64,000 nucleotides of DNA from Gracilibacillus ureilyticus (GCF_900111195.1 NZ_FOGL01000008.1:62001-126000); one strand, 5' to 3'; positions 8,817 through 18,287 are shown, counted from the stretch's first letter. A program made the numbers and translations. Notes: generated from the letters alone by a model not told the origin.

Positions 8817-9853
8817 AATAATGTCGCCCCCTCTTTTCCTTTTTGCTCCCCTGCTCCTTTCACCTTACCAAAACCGAAGACTTTGCGGCGGAATTCCGGT
8901 GATTGTAATAAGCACACAATTAATACGACAAGTGCTTTAACTACCAAATTAGTCTCTGCCGGGATACCAATGGAATAAATTGTAGTCGTTAAACTTTGGA
9001 TAATCAGTGCTCCAATAACTGTCCCTGTAAGATAGAACCGCCCACCCATTAAAGAAGTTCCACCAATAACAACTGCTAAAATGGCATCGAGTTCAAACCA
9101 TAATCCTGCATTGTTTCCATCCGCACTCATTACGTTAGAGGATAAGATTAAACCGCCAACCCCAGCGCAAAATCCTGAAAACATGTATACCATTAACATA
9201 ATATTTTTCGAATTGATCCCAGCCAGCCTGCTCGCATCTGGATTTGATCCAACTGACTCTATAAAAAGTCCAAGTGCTGTTTTTCTCGTTAACAAAACAG
9301 CTATAAGAAAAACAAATGCTGCAATAAAAATGGAAAACGGCAAGGCCAATAAATAGCCGCCACCAATAAATGAATATGGATCATAGTATACAGTAGTGAT
9401 TTGCCCGCCAGTAATCAGCTGTGCGACACCTCTCCCAGCAACCATTAAGATTAATGTTGCGACAATCGGCTGCACACCAACCCTGGAGACAAGCAAACCA
9501 TTCCAGCCCCCAACAAATGTACAAATCAATAATGAAAGCCCAATAGCCATTAGTAATGGTCCTAAACCTGTACCATCCGCACTAGCAACGGTCATCGCAC
9601 CAATTGCTCCAGACATAGCAATCACTGACCCTACACTTAAATCAATTCCTTTTGTTGCAATTACTAGAGTCATCCCTATCGATATCAGTATTAACGGGGC
9701 TCCACGGTTTAAAATATCAATCAGACTTCCTGTTAGCCTGCCATTTCGTATTTCCATTGAAAAGAAACTGCTATCAAAAAACAAATTGATTAGTAAAATT
9801 AGCATTAATACGAGAATCGGCCAAAACAGTCTGGATTTTATTATAGCTTTCAA
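8813..9853 (-). CDS. Sugar ABC transporter permease, YtfT type
   Basis: The 346-residue protein has the same family signature (TKGIDLSVGSVIAMSGAIGA, about 65-84) and VIGGTSLMGGRF near the C-terminus, with about nine membrane helices. It would form the heterodimeric channel with the YjfF-type protein, whose start codon it overlaps. The gene lies only 4 nt downstream of the ATPase gene, so the three are co-translated. Its C-terminal tail is basic and glycine-rich (KGAGEQKGKEG), which is not part of the membrane domain. Confidence 0.88.
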   Translation of the reverse strand: MKAIIKSRLFWPILVLMLILLINLFFDSSFFSMEIRNGRLTGSLIDILNRGAPLILISIGMTLVIATKGIDLSVGSVIAMSGAIGAMTVASADGTGLGPLLMAIGLSLLICTFVGGWNGLLVSRVGVQPIVATLILMVAGRGVAQLITGGQITTVYYDPYSFIGGGYLLALPFSIFIAAFVFLIAVLLTRKTALGLFIESVGSNPDASRLAGINSKNIMLMVYMFSGFCAGVGGLILSSNVMSADGNNAGLWFELDAILAVVIGGTSLMGGRFYLTGTVIGALIIQSLTTTIYSIGIPAETNLVVKALVVLIVCLLQSPEFRRKVFGFGKVKGAGEQKGKEGATLL

Positions 9854-9857
9854 TATG

Positions 9858-11372
9858 TCACCCTCCTCCGGCCATTTCTTTCATAACGTCCTGTTGTGTT
9901 AGTTTGCCGTCATTATCAAACTCTTTTACTTTCTTTCTATCTCGGAGTACTGCTATTCTGTCACACGTTCGTAATATCTCTTCTATTTCTGAAGAAATAA
10001 ATAAAATCGATTTATTCTCTTTACTTAACTTCGTCATTAACTTCATAATTTCTGTTTTTGCACCTATATCAATACCACGAGTAGGTTCATCGAGTATTAA
10101 CAGATCCGGATCGGTTACCAGCCACCTTGCAAGCATCACTTTTTGCTGGTTCCCTCCACTAAGGTTTTTAATTAATTGCTCTGGATTAGCCGGATTAATA
10201 TTTAATAATTGAATATATTCATCCGCAATCTTCATTTGCTTTGCTTTTGAAAGATAGCGAAACCAGCCATACACACTTTGAATTGCAAGAATCATATTCT
10301 CTCTAACTGTTAACTCAGGGATGATTCCTTCTGTTTTTCTATTTTCCGAACAAAAGCCAATTTTATATAAAATCGCATTCCTTGGGGATGAAAAGTGGGC
10401 TTCCTTACCATTTACTTTAATTTTTCCTTTATCTTTTTTATCTGCTCCAAATAAAACACGGGCCATCTCTGTTCTTCCTGATCCTAACAATCCGGCAAGT
10501 CCGACTATTTCTCCTTTTCTCATTTCCAAATCAAATGGTTCCACTTTCCCCTTAAGTCCAACCTCATCTGCCTGTAGAAAGGACTGTGTACTCTCTGTTG
10601 TATTGCCTGTGTTTTTAGAAGAAATTGCTTCCATCTCCTCTAATTCTTTGCCGATCATTTTCGAAACAAGGTCCATACGGCTGATTTCTGCCGTTTTATA
10701 CTCCCCAATCCATTCACCATTACGTAATACTGTTAAGCGATCGGTTATTTCAAAGATCTGGTCTAAAAAGTGGCTGACAAATACGATCGCAAGGCCGTCC
10801 TTTTTTAATTGTCTCATTACTGCAAATAGCTGCTGCACTTCGTCCCGGTCGAGACTTGAGGTCGGTTCATCCAAGATAAGGATTTTGGCTGATACATTAA
10901 GCGCCCTTGCAATAGCGACCATTTGCTGTATAGCTACTGAATAGGAGGATAACAGTTTCGTTACATCAATTTTTAACTGTAATCTTTCTAATAATTTCTC
11001 TGCACGCTGATGCATTTCCTTCCATGCTAATCTCCCGTATTTCTTAATTTCCCGGCCGATAAAAATGTTTTCTGTTACAGAAAGGTTGGAACATAGATTC
11101 ACCTCCTGATATACAGTAGTAATCCCGTGTTCCTGAGCCTTTAACGGACTGCTAATATGAACAGGATTCCCTTCAAGCGTTACAGTCCCCTGATCAATCG
11201 GATAAACCCCTGTCAGAACTTTGATCAATGTGGATTTTCCAGCACCATTTTCGCCCATGAGTGCGTGAACTTCACCTGGATAGAGCCTCAGCTGCACATC
11301 AGAAAGTGCCTTCACACCTGGGAATTCTTTCACAATATTGGTCATTTCTAATCTCGGCAATTGTTCGGCCAA
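9858..11372 (-). CDS. Sugar ABC transporter ATP-binding protein, YtfR/RbsA type
   Basis: The 504-residue protein contains two ATPase domains, as usual for carbohydrate class 2 importers. The first has Walker A GENGAGKST at about 40-48, a signature-like SVAIQQM and Walker B ILILDEPTSSLD. The second has the degenerate P-loop GLLGSGRTE, the signature LSGGNQQK and Walker B LLILDEPTRGID. It starts with TTG after GAGGGAGG. It follows the binding-protein gene after a gap containing a 13-bp hairpin, and its two permease partners follow without gaps. Cytoplasmic, on the membrane inner face. Confidence 0.92.
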   Translation of the reverse strand: MAEQLPRLEMTNIVKEFPGVKALSDVQLRLYPGEVHALMGENGAGKSTLIKVLTGVYPIDQGTVTLEGNPVHISSPLKAQEHGITTVYQEVNLCSNLSVTENIFIGREIKKYGRLAWKEMHQRAEKLLERLQLKIDVTKLLSSYSVAIQQMVAIARALNVSAKILILDEPTSSLDRDEVQQLFAVMRQLKKDGLAIVFVSHFLDQIFEITDRLTVLRNGEWIGEYKTAEISRMDLVSKMIGKELEEMEAISSKNTGNTTESTQSFLQADEVGLKGKVEPFDLEMRKGEIVGLAGLLGSGRTEMARVLFGADKKDKGKIKVNGKEAHFSSPRNAILYKIGFCSENRKTEGIIPELTVRENMILAIQSVYGWFRYLSKAKQMKIADEYIQLLNINPANPEQLIKNLSGGNQQKVMLARWLVTDPDLLILDEPTRGIDIGAKTEIMKLMTKLSKENKSILFISSEIEEILRTCDRIAVLRDRKKVKEFDNDGKLTQQDVMKEMAGGG

Positions 11373-11399
11373 TTTGCCTACCTCCCTCTCAAATCAGTA

Positions 11400-11430
11400 A
11401 GCCTAAAGCAAATCAGTTTTGCTTTAGGCT
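11400..11430 (-). terminator. Intercistronic hairpin between binding-protein and ATPase genes
   Basis: A perfect 13-bp inverted repeat (AGCCTAAAGCAAA / TTTGCTTTAGGCT) with a 5-nt loop lies in the 82-nt gap. It lacks a T-run on the minus strand, so it is more likely a 3' stabiliser or partial attenuator than a full terminator. Such hairpins let the binding protein be made in excess over the membrane subunits. Confidence 0.6.
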
Positions 11431-11454
11431 ACTTCATTGCGTTATTACTATCGC

Positions 11455-12534
11455 TTAATATTCACGCGTTGGTAAAAGTTCTTCTGCCTGATCCATCGTG
11501 TACATGCTTTCTTCTACTGCGATACGTTTCTCTAATTCTTCCCCGGCAAAGTTCTGTTCGATTAATTCTACTAATTGCGGTCCAAATAATGGATTACATT
11601 CGATAGTTACGTTCATTTTCCCATCTGCCATTGCTTCAAATGCACCTCTTACTGCATCTACGCCAATTATGGTAATGTCTTCTCCTGGCTTTAGCCCATA
11701 TTCTTCAATTGCCTGAATGGCACCAATGGCCATATCGTCATTGTGTGCATACAATACATCAATATTTTCACCATCTGATTTCAGGAACGCTTCCATAACT
11801 TCTTTACCTTTTGCTCTAGTAAAATCACCTGTTTGTGATTTAATAATGCTGAATTTCTCATCTTGCCCGATAATTTCTTCAAAACCTTCTTTACGGTCAA
11901 TTGCCGGTGCAGAACCAACTGTTCCCTGTAGTTCTACAATATTAACAGGACCTTCTTCGTCTGCCATTTCTTCCACTAACCAGTTTCCTGCTTTTCGTCC
12001 CTCTTCAATGAAATCAGAACCGAGGAATGTCACCCATAAGGAATCGTCCTCAACGTCTACAGCACGGTCAACCAGAAATACAGGTATACCTGCATCTTTT
12101 GCTTCCTGCAGTACTGTTTCAAAACCTGTCTCCACTACCGGAGAAAAAACGATCGCATCAACTTTTTGTGTAATAAAAGAACGAATTGCTTTTATCTGGT
12201 TCTCCTGCTTTTGTTGTGCATCAGAAAATTTTAACTCATGACCAGCATCTTTGATCGCATCCTGAATCGACTTTGTATTAGCAGTACGCCACTCACTTTC
12301 CGCACCTACCTGGGAAAAACCGATGACTAATTTTTCACCAGCCTTATCCGTATTTTCTTCTTCCCCAGTGTCACTATCTGTCTCTTCCTCGTTATCTGCC
12401 GCTGTTTGTTCTGAATTGTTATCTGTTGGCTCACTGCTCTCTCCGCTTTCTTCATTTGAACCACAAGCTGCTAACAGAATTAGTAAAGCAAATAATAGCA
12501 CCAATAACCCTTTAACTTTTAAAAGATCTTTCAT
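11455..12534 (-). CDS. Sugar ABC transporter substrate-binding lipoprotein, YtfQ type
   Basis: The 359-residue product begins with MKDLLKVKGLL, a hydrophobic segment and the lipobox LAACGS, followed by a Ser/Glu/Asp-rich spacer, then a periplasmic-binding-protein type 1 domain (starting near KLVIGFSQVG). Motifs such as VDAIVFSPV and the sugar-site region VFLVDRAVD are typical of YtfQ/RbsB-like proteins. I placed the start at ATG 12534, 10 nt after GGGGAGG; another ATG at 12540 is 4 nt from it, and a longer frame to 12582 has no signal. It is first in the operon, which has a cre-like site upstream, and is transcribed divergently from the sensor operon. Confidence 0.9.
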   Translation of the reverse strand: MKDLLKVKGLLVLLFALLILLAACGSNEESGESSEPTDNNSEQTAADNEEETDSDTGEEENTDKAGEKLVIGFSQVGAESEWRTANTKSIQDAIKDAGHELKFSDAQQKQENQIKAIRSFITQKVDAIVFSPVVETGFETVLQEAKDAGIPVFLVDRAVDVEDDSLWVTFLGSDFIEEGRKAGNWLVEEMADEEGPVNIVELQGTVGSAPAIDRKEGFEEIIGQDEKFSIIKSQTGDFTRAKGKEVMEAFLKSDGENIDVLYAHNDDMAIGAIQAIEEYGLKPGEDITIIGVDAVRGAFEAMADGKMNVTIECNPLFGPQLVELIEQNFAGEELEKRIAVEESMYTMDQAEELLPTREY

Positions 12535-12589
12535 TATCATGTAACCTCCCCTTTTCTCTTCTCCATTAAAATGTCGGTACATTCACATT

Positions 12590-12604
12590 TTAAAACGCTT
12601 ACAA
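12590..12604 (-). promoter_or_regulatory. cre-like site upstream of the sugar ABC operon
   Basis: Read on the minus strand, TTGTAAGCGTTTTAA matches WTGNAANCGNWNNCW except at position 14. It lies 56 nt ahead of the chosen start codon of the binding-protein gene, in the divergent promoter region that the neighbouring YesN-type regulator would also be expected to bind. Confidence 0.5.
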
Positions 12605-12821
12605 TATTTTTGTAATAGATATTCTTTTGAAAAAAATTAATTATTTATCGAATTTCATTTATAAATGTTTAATTTTTTTAGTTATAATTGTGTTATTTTT
12701 TAAAATAAGGAAAATAGACTATAGAAACTAGTTCAAATGAGTTAGAATATAAGAAAGCATTTTTCCTGATTTATTAAAAGATAACGAGCGTATCTTAAAA
12801 CCATTAGTTAGGAGTTTAAAA

Positions 12822-14063
12822 ATGAATGCGTTTTCAAAATTAAATAAATTATCGATCCGCTCAAAATTCCTTATTCTATTTATTTTGCTTTTCGTATGGT
12901 TTGGTCTTATACAGCTTGTACAGCTCTTCTTATTTATAAATTATATTAAGCAATATAACGAAATAACGGAAACTATCCATTTAACTAACTCAATCCATGG
13001 TCAGCTTAGAGATCAGTTAGAAGAGGAAATTAGAGATATTGTTTATGGAAAAGTTTATTTTGAAGATGGGAAGCAATATCATATTTTAACCCAAATGGAG
13101 GGAAATCTTAACACAGTTGCAGAAAAGGAAATGGCACAACCTTTTACCAATGAGATTGAAGAGGTAAGGACAATACTTGCAACAACTACCGAATATGTTG
13201 ACAAACTTGGCGAGCAGATTAAATTTAATGCACCTGCAGAAGAAAGATACATATCCCAGGAATATATTGGGATTGCCTCTGAATTAATTAATGAACATGT
13301 GCAGACATTATTGCAAAAAACTTTGCAGGAAAGTGAAAGACAAAAAGAAGCGATGAAGGAAAAAATCAATCGTGACATTGTTATCAGTGTTACTGTCTAC
13401 ATACTATTAGTAGTAGTTATTTTTTTCATTATCTGGATTGCATCCAAACACATGTTAAAACCAATCTATTCTTTGCAGCATCTTGCCAGAGAAATTGCGA
13501 AAGGTAACCTGAAAGTGAAGATTACTCCTGTGAAAGCGACAAATGAAATAGATGATCTTTATAACGGTTTTCTTTCAATGACCAATTATTTAAAGCAAAT
13601 TATCAGTCAAGTACAGCATACAAGCAAGGAAATCATCCATACATCAAAGCAAATTCATCAAAGTACGGAGGAAAATCTCTCAGCAGGTGAACAAATGACA
13701 GCAACCAGTCAATTTATCACAAATGATTTACAACACCAGCATAACCAATTACAACAACTAGAACGTGAGAATCAGAAATTATTAGAGAAGCAAATAACCT
13801 TTCAGAGTAAATTAGATAATCTCCCCGGAGAGCACCGCCTTATCCATGAACACACTTCTATTACCATCACGATGATCATCCAGTTGCAGAAAAATATTGA
13901 AGAATTTAAAACACAAATTACTGCATGCTTTTCCAATATGGAAGTAATCGGGGCACTGGGAGAAGAGCAGCTGACTACCATTGAAGAAATTGCCGAAAAC
14001 TCTGATAAGCAGCTCGCCTATTTAGCACAATTACAGCAGCAGTTAAGGCAATTTACCATTTAA
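12822..14063 (+). CDS. MCP-like HAMP membrane sensor without a typical signalling tip
   Basis: The 413-residue protein has two membrane helices (about 17-38 and 188-208) flanking an extracellular helical domain, a HAMP domain (about 209-262) and a coiled-coil tail (263-413). It resembles a methyl-accepting chemotaxis protein in layout, but I cannot find the conserved hairpin tip that contacts CheW/CheA, and the tail is much shorter than usual. It heads an operon of sensor kinase, response regulator and tethered sugar-binding protein, 24 nt ahead of the kinase. It probably helps sensing rather than steering flagella; this role is inference. Confidence 0.75.
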   Translation: MNAFSKLNKLSIRSKFLILFILLFVWFGLIQLVQLFLFINYIKQYNEITETIHLTNSIHGQLRDQLEEEIRDIVYGKVYFEDGKQYHILTQMEGNLNTVAEKEMAQPFTNEIEEVRTILATTTEYVDKLGEQIKFNAPAEERYISQEYIGIASELINEHVQTLLQKTLQESERQKEAMKEKINRDIVISVTVYILLVVVIFFIIWIASKHMLKPIYSLQHLAREIAKGNLKVKITPVKATNEIDDLYNGFLSMTNYLKQIISQVQHTSKEIIHTSKQIHQSTEENLSAGEQMTATSQFITNDLQHQHNQLQQLERENQKLLEKQITFQSKLDNLPGEHRLIHEHTSITITMIIQLQKNIEEFKTQITACFSNMEVIGALGEEQLTTIEEIAENSDKQLAYLAQLQQQLRQFTI

Positions 14064-14087
14064 CTGCAACCCAGGGGATGATGTATC

Positions 14088-15821
14088 GTGTACAGGAAGT
14101 GGTTCACTTGGTTAGACAAAAGCTTACGTATAAAAATGCTTGTTATGTTTGTTCTGTTAACTGTCTTTCCTTTAGTTTTGATAGGATTTATATCTTATAT
14201 GAAATCTTCGAATATTGTTTCCGAACGAGCATACAGTCTGGCGCAAATTAAAACAAGTCAAATAACAAGGGAAATAGATGTACTTTTCCAGGACATTAAC
14301 CGTTTTAATGAAATAGGAAAACAAGAGAGCACTGTTCAATTCCTGTTGCGTCAGGAGGAAACCTATGATGAGGCCAAAGAAATCTTAAGATTGTTTGACT
14401 TTTACCAGAAGAGTTATTTATCAGGAGAAGATATTCTGGACATTCAAATAACGAACATGGAAGGGAAAACAATCAGTGATAACAAAGGTGTCTATCAACG
14501 CAGTGATATAAAAACTGAGGATTGGCCTGCAGAATATCCTGCACAGCCTTCTATGGAGATTATTTACCGGGACGGCTTCCCGCAGCTGGAAGTAACGAAT
14601 ACGATTGTTTGGGATATAACAGATGCAGTGATCGGGTTATTAAAAATAACAATAGATACTTCAGCGATAACCTCTGTGCTGGATAACGTTCAGTTAACGG
14701 AAAGCAGTTCTTTTTATATCGTATCAAATAACCAAAGTATATTTTTCCAACAGGAATCGCAACCTTCACCGGCTGCTCCCTACTTCGACTTTTCTAGAAT
14801 CACAGCAAAAGATCAAGGATATTACAGCAGTAATGGTTGGTTTTATGTATATGAAACTTCGAAAATGACAGATTGGAAAGTGATCGGCCAGGCTCCCGTA
14901 CAGGAGATCATGAAGGACAGCAATGAAATTCGCACATTGATTTTTTTAACAGTTATTTGCAGCATTATTTTCATTATCGGACTTTATATGTTTATTTCTA
15001 ACAAGCTGATCCTGCCAATTCACATATTAAAAAGCAAAATGACGCAAGCTGCAGAAGGAAATCTTAATGCTAAAGTCAATCCGGTTGGAGAAGATGAAAT
15101 CGCCACATTAGGGTACAGCTTCAACCAGATGATCTCAAAAATAAAAACACTTTTAGATCAGAGTATTGAAGAGCAAAAGAAACTGAAGGCAGCAGAATTC
15201 AGGACAATGCAGGCCCAAATCAACCCGCATTTTCTGTATAACACGCTCGATACGATCGTCTGGCTGGCTGAAGCGAAGCAGCATGAATCTGTCATTGAAC
15301 TGACAAAGGCACTGTCGCAATATAGCAGAATATCGCTTAGCAAAGGAAAAGACTGGATTACTATTGCGGATGAAATGTCTCATATTGACAGTTATTTATA
15401 TATTCAGCAAACGAGATATGAAGATATTTTGGATGTTACGGTCAATGTGGATCAACACCTGTATCGTTATCATATTTTAAAGCTTTTACTACAGCCAATT
15501 GTAGAGAATGCCATATATCATGGTATAAAAAACAAACGAGGCAAAGGTTACTTACGGATTAACGGTACATTAGAAGCGGATGATCTGATCAGGTTTGATG
15601 TGATTGATAATGGAATCGGAATGGATGAAGCACGCCTGCAGAAATTAAAAAATCATCTAATCTCAGGCGAGGTTGTTCCCGATTCCAAAAGCGGATTTGG
15701 ACTAATTAATGTGCAACAGCGAATACAGTTATATTACGGAAAAGAATATGGCATAAAGATAAACAGCTGGAAAGGCTCTGGTACACGAGTAACAATAACC
15801 ATTCCAAAAAGGGGCGAGTAA
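14088..15821 (+). CDS. YesM-family sensor histidine kinase
   Basis: The 577-residue kinase starts with GTG behind AGGGGATG. It has a membrane helix (about 17-37), an extracellular sensor region to about 280, a second helix (283-303), a HAMP domain (304-357), a His_kinase domain with the phospho-acceptor His381 in QINPHFLYNTLD, and an HATPase domain (PIVENAIYHG, DNGIGMDE, GFGLINVQQR). These are YesM/LytS-type features. Its stop codon is 2 nt before the YesN-type regulator. Together they probably sense extracellular sugar and control the divergent ABC operon. Confidence 0.92.
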   Translation: MYRKWFTWLDKSLRIKMLVMFVLLTVFPLVLIGFISYMKSSNIVSERAYSLAQIKTSQITREIDVLFQDINRFNEIGKQESTVQFLLRQEETYDEAKEILRLFDFYQKSYLSGEDILDIQITNMEGKTISDNKGVYQRSDIKTEDWPAEYPAQPSMEIIYRDGFPQLEVTNTIVWDITDAVIGLLKITIDTSAITSVLDNVQLTESSSFYIVSNNQSIFFQQESQPSPAAPYFDFSRITAKDQGYYSSNGWFYVYETSKMTDWKVIGQAPVQEIMKDSNEIRTLIFLTVICSIIFIIGLYMFISNKLILPIHILKSKMTQAAEGNLNAKVNPVGEDEIATLGYSFNQMISKIKTLLDQSIEEQKKLKAAEFRTMQAQINPHFLYNTLDTIVWLAEAKQHESVIELTKALSQYSRISLSKGKDWITIADEMSHIDSYLYIQQTRYEDILDVTVNVDQHLYRYHILKLLLQPIVENAIYHGIKNKRGKGYLRINGTLEADDLIRFDVIDNGIGMDEARLQKLKNHLISGEVVPDSKSGFGLINVQQRIQLYYGKEYGIKINSWKGSGTRVTITIPKRGE

Positions 15822-15823
15822 AG

Positions 15824-17323
15824 TTGAAAAAAGTATTTTTAGTTGACGATGAAGCAGTGATCCGACGGGGAATCGCTCAAAAAATTGATTGGGAAAACGA
15901 AGGATTCATCTATTGCGGAGATGCTTCTGACGGAGAAATGGCGTTACCGTTAATTGAAAGACATCAGCCGGATATTGTAATTACAGACATTAAGATGCCT
16001 TTTATGGACGGTTTAACACTGGCAGGAAGATTAAAAGAATCAATGCCACATATTAAGATAATTATTTTAAGTGGACATGATGAATTCGAATATGCCCAGC
16101 AGGCGATACGGATACAGGTGGAAGAGTACTGTCTGAAACCTGTCAGCAGTCAGGATTTAGTAAATATCTTACGCAAGGTAAAGGCAGAAATGGATACAAA
16201 AAGAACTGAATTTAAAAATATGGAAACAAATGAGGAACTATATGAGCAGCTTTGCAAAGGTGCACTTTCAACAGAAGAAATTAACCACCAGGCGAAAAGT
16301 CTACAGGTGGATTTAATCGCAGGTTATTATACTGTTCTTGTCATTGAGAAAAATAATGAGCCATTACATCAGCATATTACAAGCTGCCAACCATTATTAT
16401 TCGCAAAAGATACGAAATGGGTCCTTATATTAAAAAATGACATAGAGCAAATGCTGCTGGAACAAATAGATAAGATCAAACAGCTGTTAACCTCACATCA
16501 CCCTTCTCTTTTATATGGATTAGGGTCGATTGAAACAAGAACCGAACATATAACTGTATCTTATGAAAATGCATTAGAAGCATACAATTACAGTCGTGCC
16601 ATCCAGTCATACACCTTTTTACAGGATGATCAGGATGTACACCGGGAGTTAATGCAATCTTTTGACAGAAGAAAGCTGATTCATTTCCTGAAATTTGGCC
16701 AGCAAAGTCAATTAGATGCTTTCATTCAGTCATATGCCAGTTTTATTTACCAACGGGATCTCTCCAATATATTTCTCTATTATTTTCTGCTGGATTTTAC
16801 GATCACACTTCGCCATCACTTGGAAGAGTCCGAGTATGACGAGCGATGTAAGGAGATAATCGAACCATTAGAAAAATCCCTCCACCAGATCCGAACGAAA
16901 GAAGAAATGATTGAATTGATGAAGGAAATGTTAAGGCCATTGTTAATCCACCATGAGCACCAGTTCAGCAAGCATGGCAATGTGATTCAACAGGTAAAAC
17001 AAATAGTAACTGCAAGGTACCATGATTCCAGCTTGTCCCTTCAGGAAATAGCAAAAGAGGTTAATATTAGCGCATCATATCTCAGTAATATTTTCAGTAA
17101 GGAACTGAATCAAACAATTACGGAATTTTTAACAAAGACAAGGATGGAACAGGCAAAACATTTATTACAAACAACCAGTGATAAAACATATGAGATTGCT
17201 TATAAAGTAGGCTTTAATGATTCCCATTATTTCTGTCATACCTTCAAAAAAGTAACAGGAATGACAACAAAGGAATATCGAAATTATGCTGCAGAAACTC
17301 TATCAGCAACTAGTTTCACCTAA
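15824..17323 (+). CDS. YesN-type response regulator with AraC DNA-binding domain
   Basis: The 499-residue protein begins at a TTG codon after GGGGCGAG. The receiver domain (1-120) shows the acidic pocket VDDE, the phosphorylated Asp55 in VITDIKMPFMDG and Lys105 in CLKPVS. A middle helical region (about 150-390) is of the kind found in YesN proteins. The C-terminal 100 residues form two AraC helix-turn-helix motifs (LQEIAKEVNISASYLSNIF and YEIAYKVGFNDSHYFCHTFK). It is paired with the kinase just upstream. The probable target is the intergenic region ahead of the YtfQ-type gene. Confidence 0.93.
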   Translation: MKKVFLVDDEAVIRRGIAQKIDWENEGFIYCGDASDGEMALPLIERHQPDIVITDIKMPFMDGLTLAGRLKESMPHIKIIILSGHDEFEYAQQAIRIQVEEYCLKPVSSQDLVNILRKVKAEMDTKRTEFKNMETNEELYEQLCKGALSTEEINHQAKSLQVDLIAGYYTVLVIEKNNEPLHQHITSCQPLLFAKDTKWVLILKNDIEQMLLEQIDKIKQLLTSHHPSLLYGLGSIETRTEHITVSYENALEAYNYSRAIQSYTFLQDDQDVHRELMQSFDRRKLIHFLKFGQQSQLDAFIQSYASFIYQRDLSNIFLYYFLLDFTITLRHHLEESEYDERCKEIIEPLEKSLHQIRTKEEMIELMKEMLRPLLIHHEHQFSKHGNVIQQVKQIVTARYHDSSLSLQEIAKEVNISASYLSNIFSKELNQTITEFLTKTRMEQAKHLLQTTSDKTYEIAYKVGFNDSHYFCHTFKKVTGMTTKEYRNYAAETLSATSFT

Positions 17324-17339
17324 AAAATGAGGGATACAG

Positions 17340-18287
17340 ATGAAAAAGTGGATTTTTGCTATTATTGCACTTTCTGTTTTAATCAGTATTTTTATATTAT
17401 TCACCTCAATCGAACAACCTTTGCCACAGGAAGATTTGGTAATAGATATGGAAGAGAAATCTTCTGACTATACATTTGCGATCATTTATCCTGTCGCACA
17501 TCCTTTTTTCGAAAAGGTAACCAAAACAGCCCGTGAACATGCAGCAGATTTGGGTGTGAATATTGTTATTGATGCACCGAAAGTTGCTTCTGCAGAAGAT
17601 CAGGCAATGATTCTGCAAAAATATATAGATCAACAAGTAGACGGTATTGCAATTGGACCAACAGATCCGGAAACGATAACCCCCATTATCAATGAAGCAA
17701 TAGATGAGGGAATACCAGTTGTTTGTTTTGATACCGATGCTCCAAACAGTAACCGGTATGCCTATATCGGGACAGATAATTATTTGGCTGGTCTGCATTT
17801 AGGTGAAACGGTAGCAAAACATTTAGATTATCGGGGAGATATCCTTGTTAGCAGCGGTTTACCAACGATGGAAAATCTGCGCCTCCGGATAGAAGGCTTA
17901 AAAGCTGCAGTTGAACAATATCCGCAATTAGAGATAGAAGAAATTGCCCATAGTAACGGAACACACCCAGATACATTAGCAAATATTGAAAAACTGGTAG
18001 AAAATCATCCTGAATTTGAAGGTTTTGTCGGGATAGATTCGCTGGCTGGTCCAGCAGCCATTACGGTATGGAAAGCTCACGGACTTAATAAAACAGCGGT
18101 GACGTTCGATGACTTGCCCGTTACTCTGGAAGGTGTGAAAAACGGACAAATAACGAGTGCAATTTCCCAAAATCAAAGTAAATGGGGTGAACTGCTCGTC
18201 AACCGTCTGTTTGAACTGATAAACGAAGAAATTGTAAAGGAAAAAGAATATACCGATACAATTGAGATTGATTCTATATCTAAATGA
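17340..18287 (+). CDS. Membrane-tethered sugar-binding protein, probable sensor subunit
   Basis: The 315-residue protein is a type 1 periplasmic binding protein (RbsB-like; DGIAIGPTDP, VVCFDTDAPNS, YIGTDNYLAG) with an N-terminal hydrophobic helix (about 4-24) but no lipobox cysteine, so it should stay anchored by that helix. It follows the response regulator by 16 nt in the sensor operon, separate from the transport operon, which has its own lipoprotein. Clostridial XylFII, a binding protein that senses xylose together with a LytS kinase and YesN regulator, is the closest described arrangement. I infer that this protein presents bound sugar to the kinase at 14088 rather than feeding the transporter. 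Confidence 0.82.
   Translation: MKKWIFAIIALSVLISIFILFTSIEQPLPQEDLVIDMEEKSSDYTFAIIYPVAHPFFEKVTKTAREHAADLGVNIVIDAPKVASAEDQAMILQKYIDQQVDGIAIGPTDPETITPIINEAIDEGIPVVCFDTDAPNSNRYAYIGTDNYLAGLHLGETVAKHLDYRGDILVSSGLPTMENLRLRIEGLKAAVEQYPQLEIEEIAHSNGTHPDTLANIEKLVENHPEFEGFVGIDSLAGPAAITVWKAHGLNKTAVTFDDLPVTLEGVKNGQITSAISQNQSKWGELLVNRLFELINEEIVKEKEYTDTIEIDSISK

Noticed and set aside
9081-10944. Long plus-strand open frames opposite the ABC transporter genes
   Set aside because: They are antisense shadows of clear permease and ATPase genes, with no ribosome binding sites or recognisable domains.
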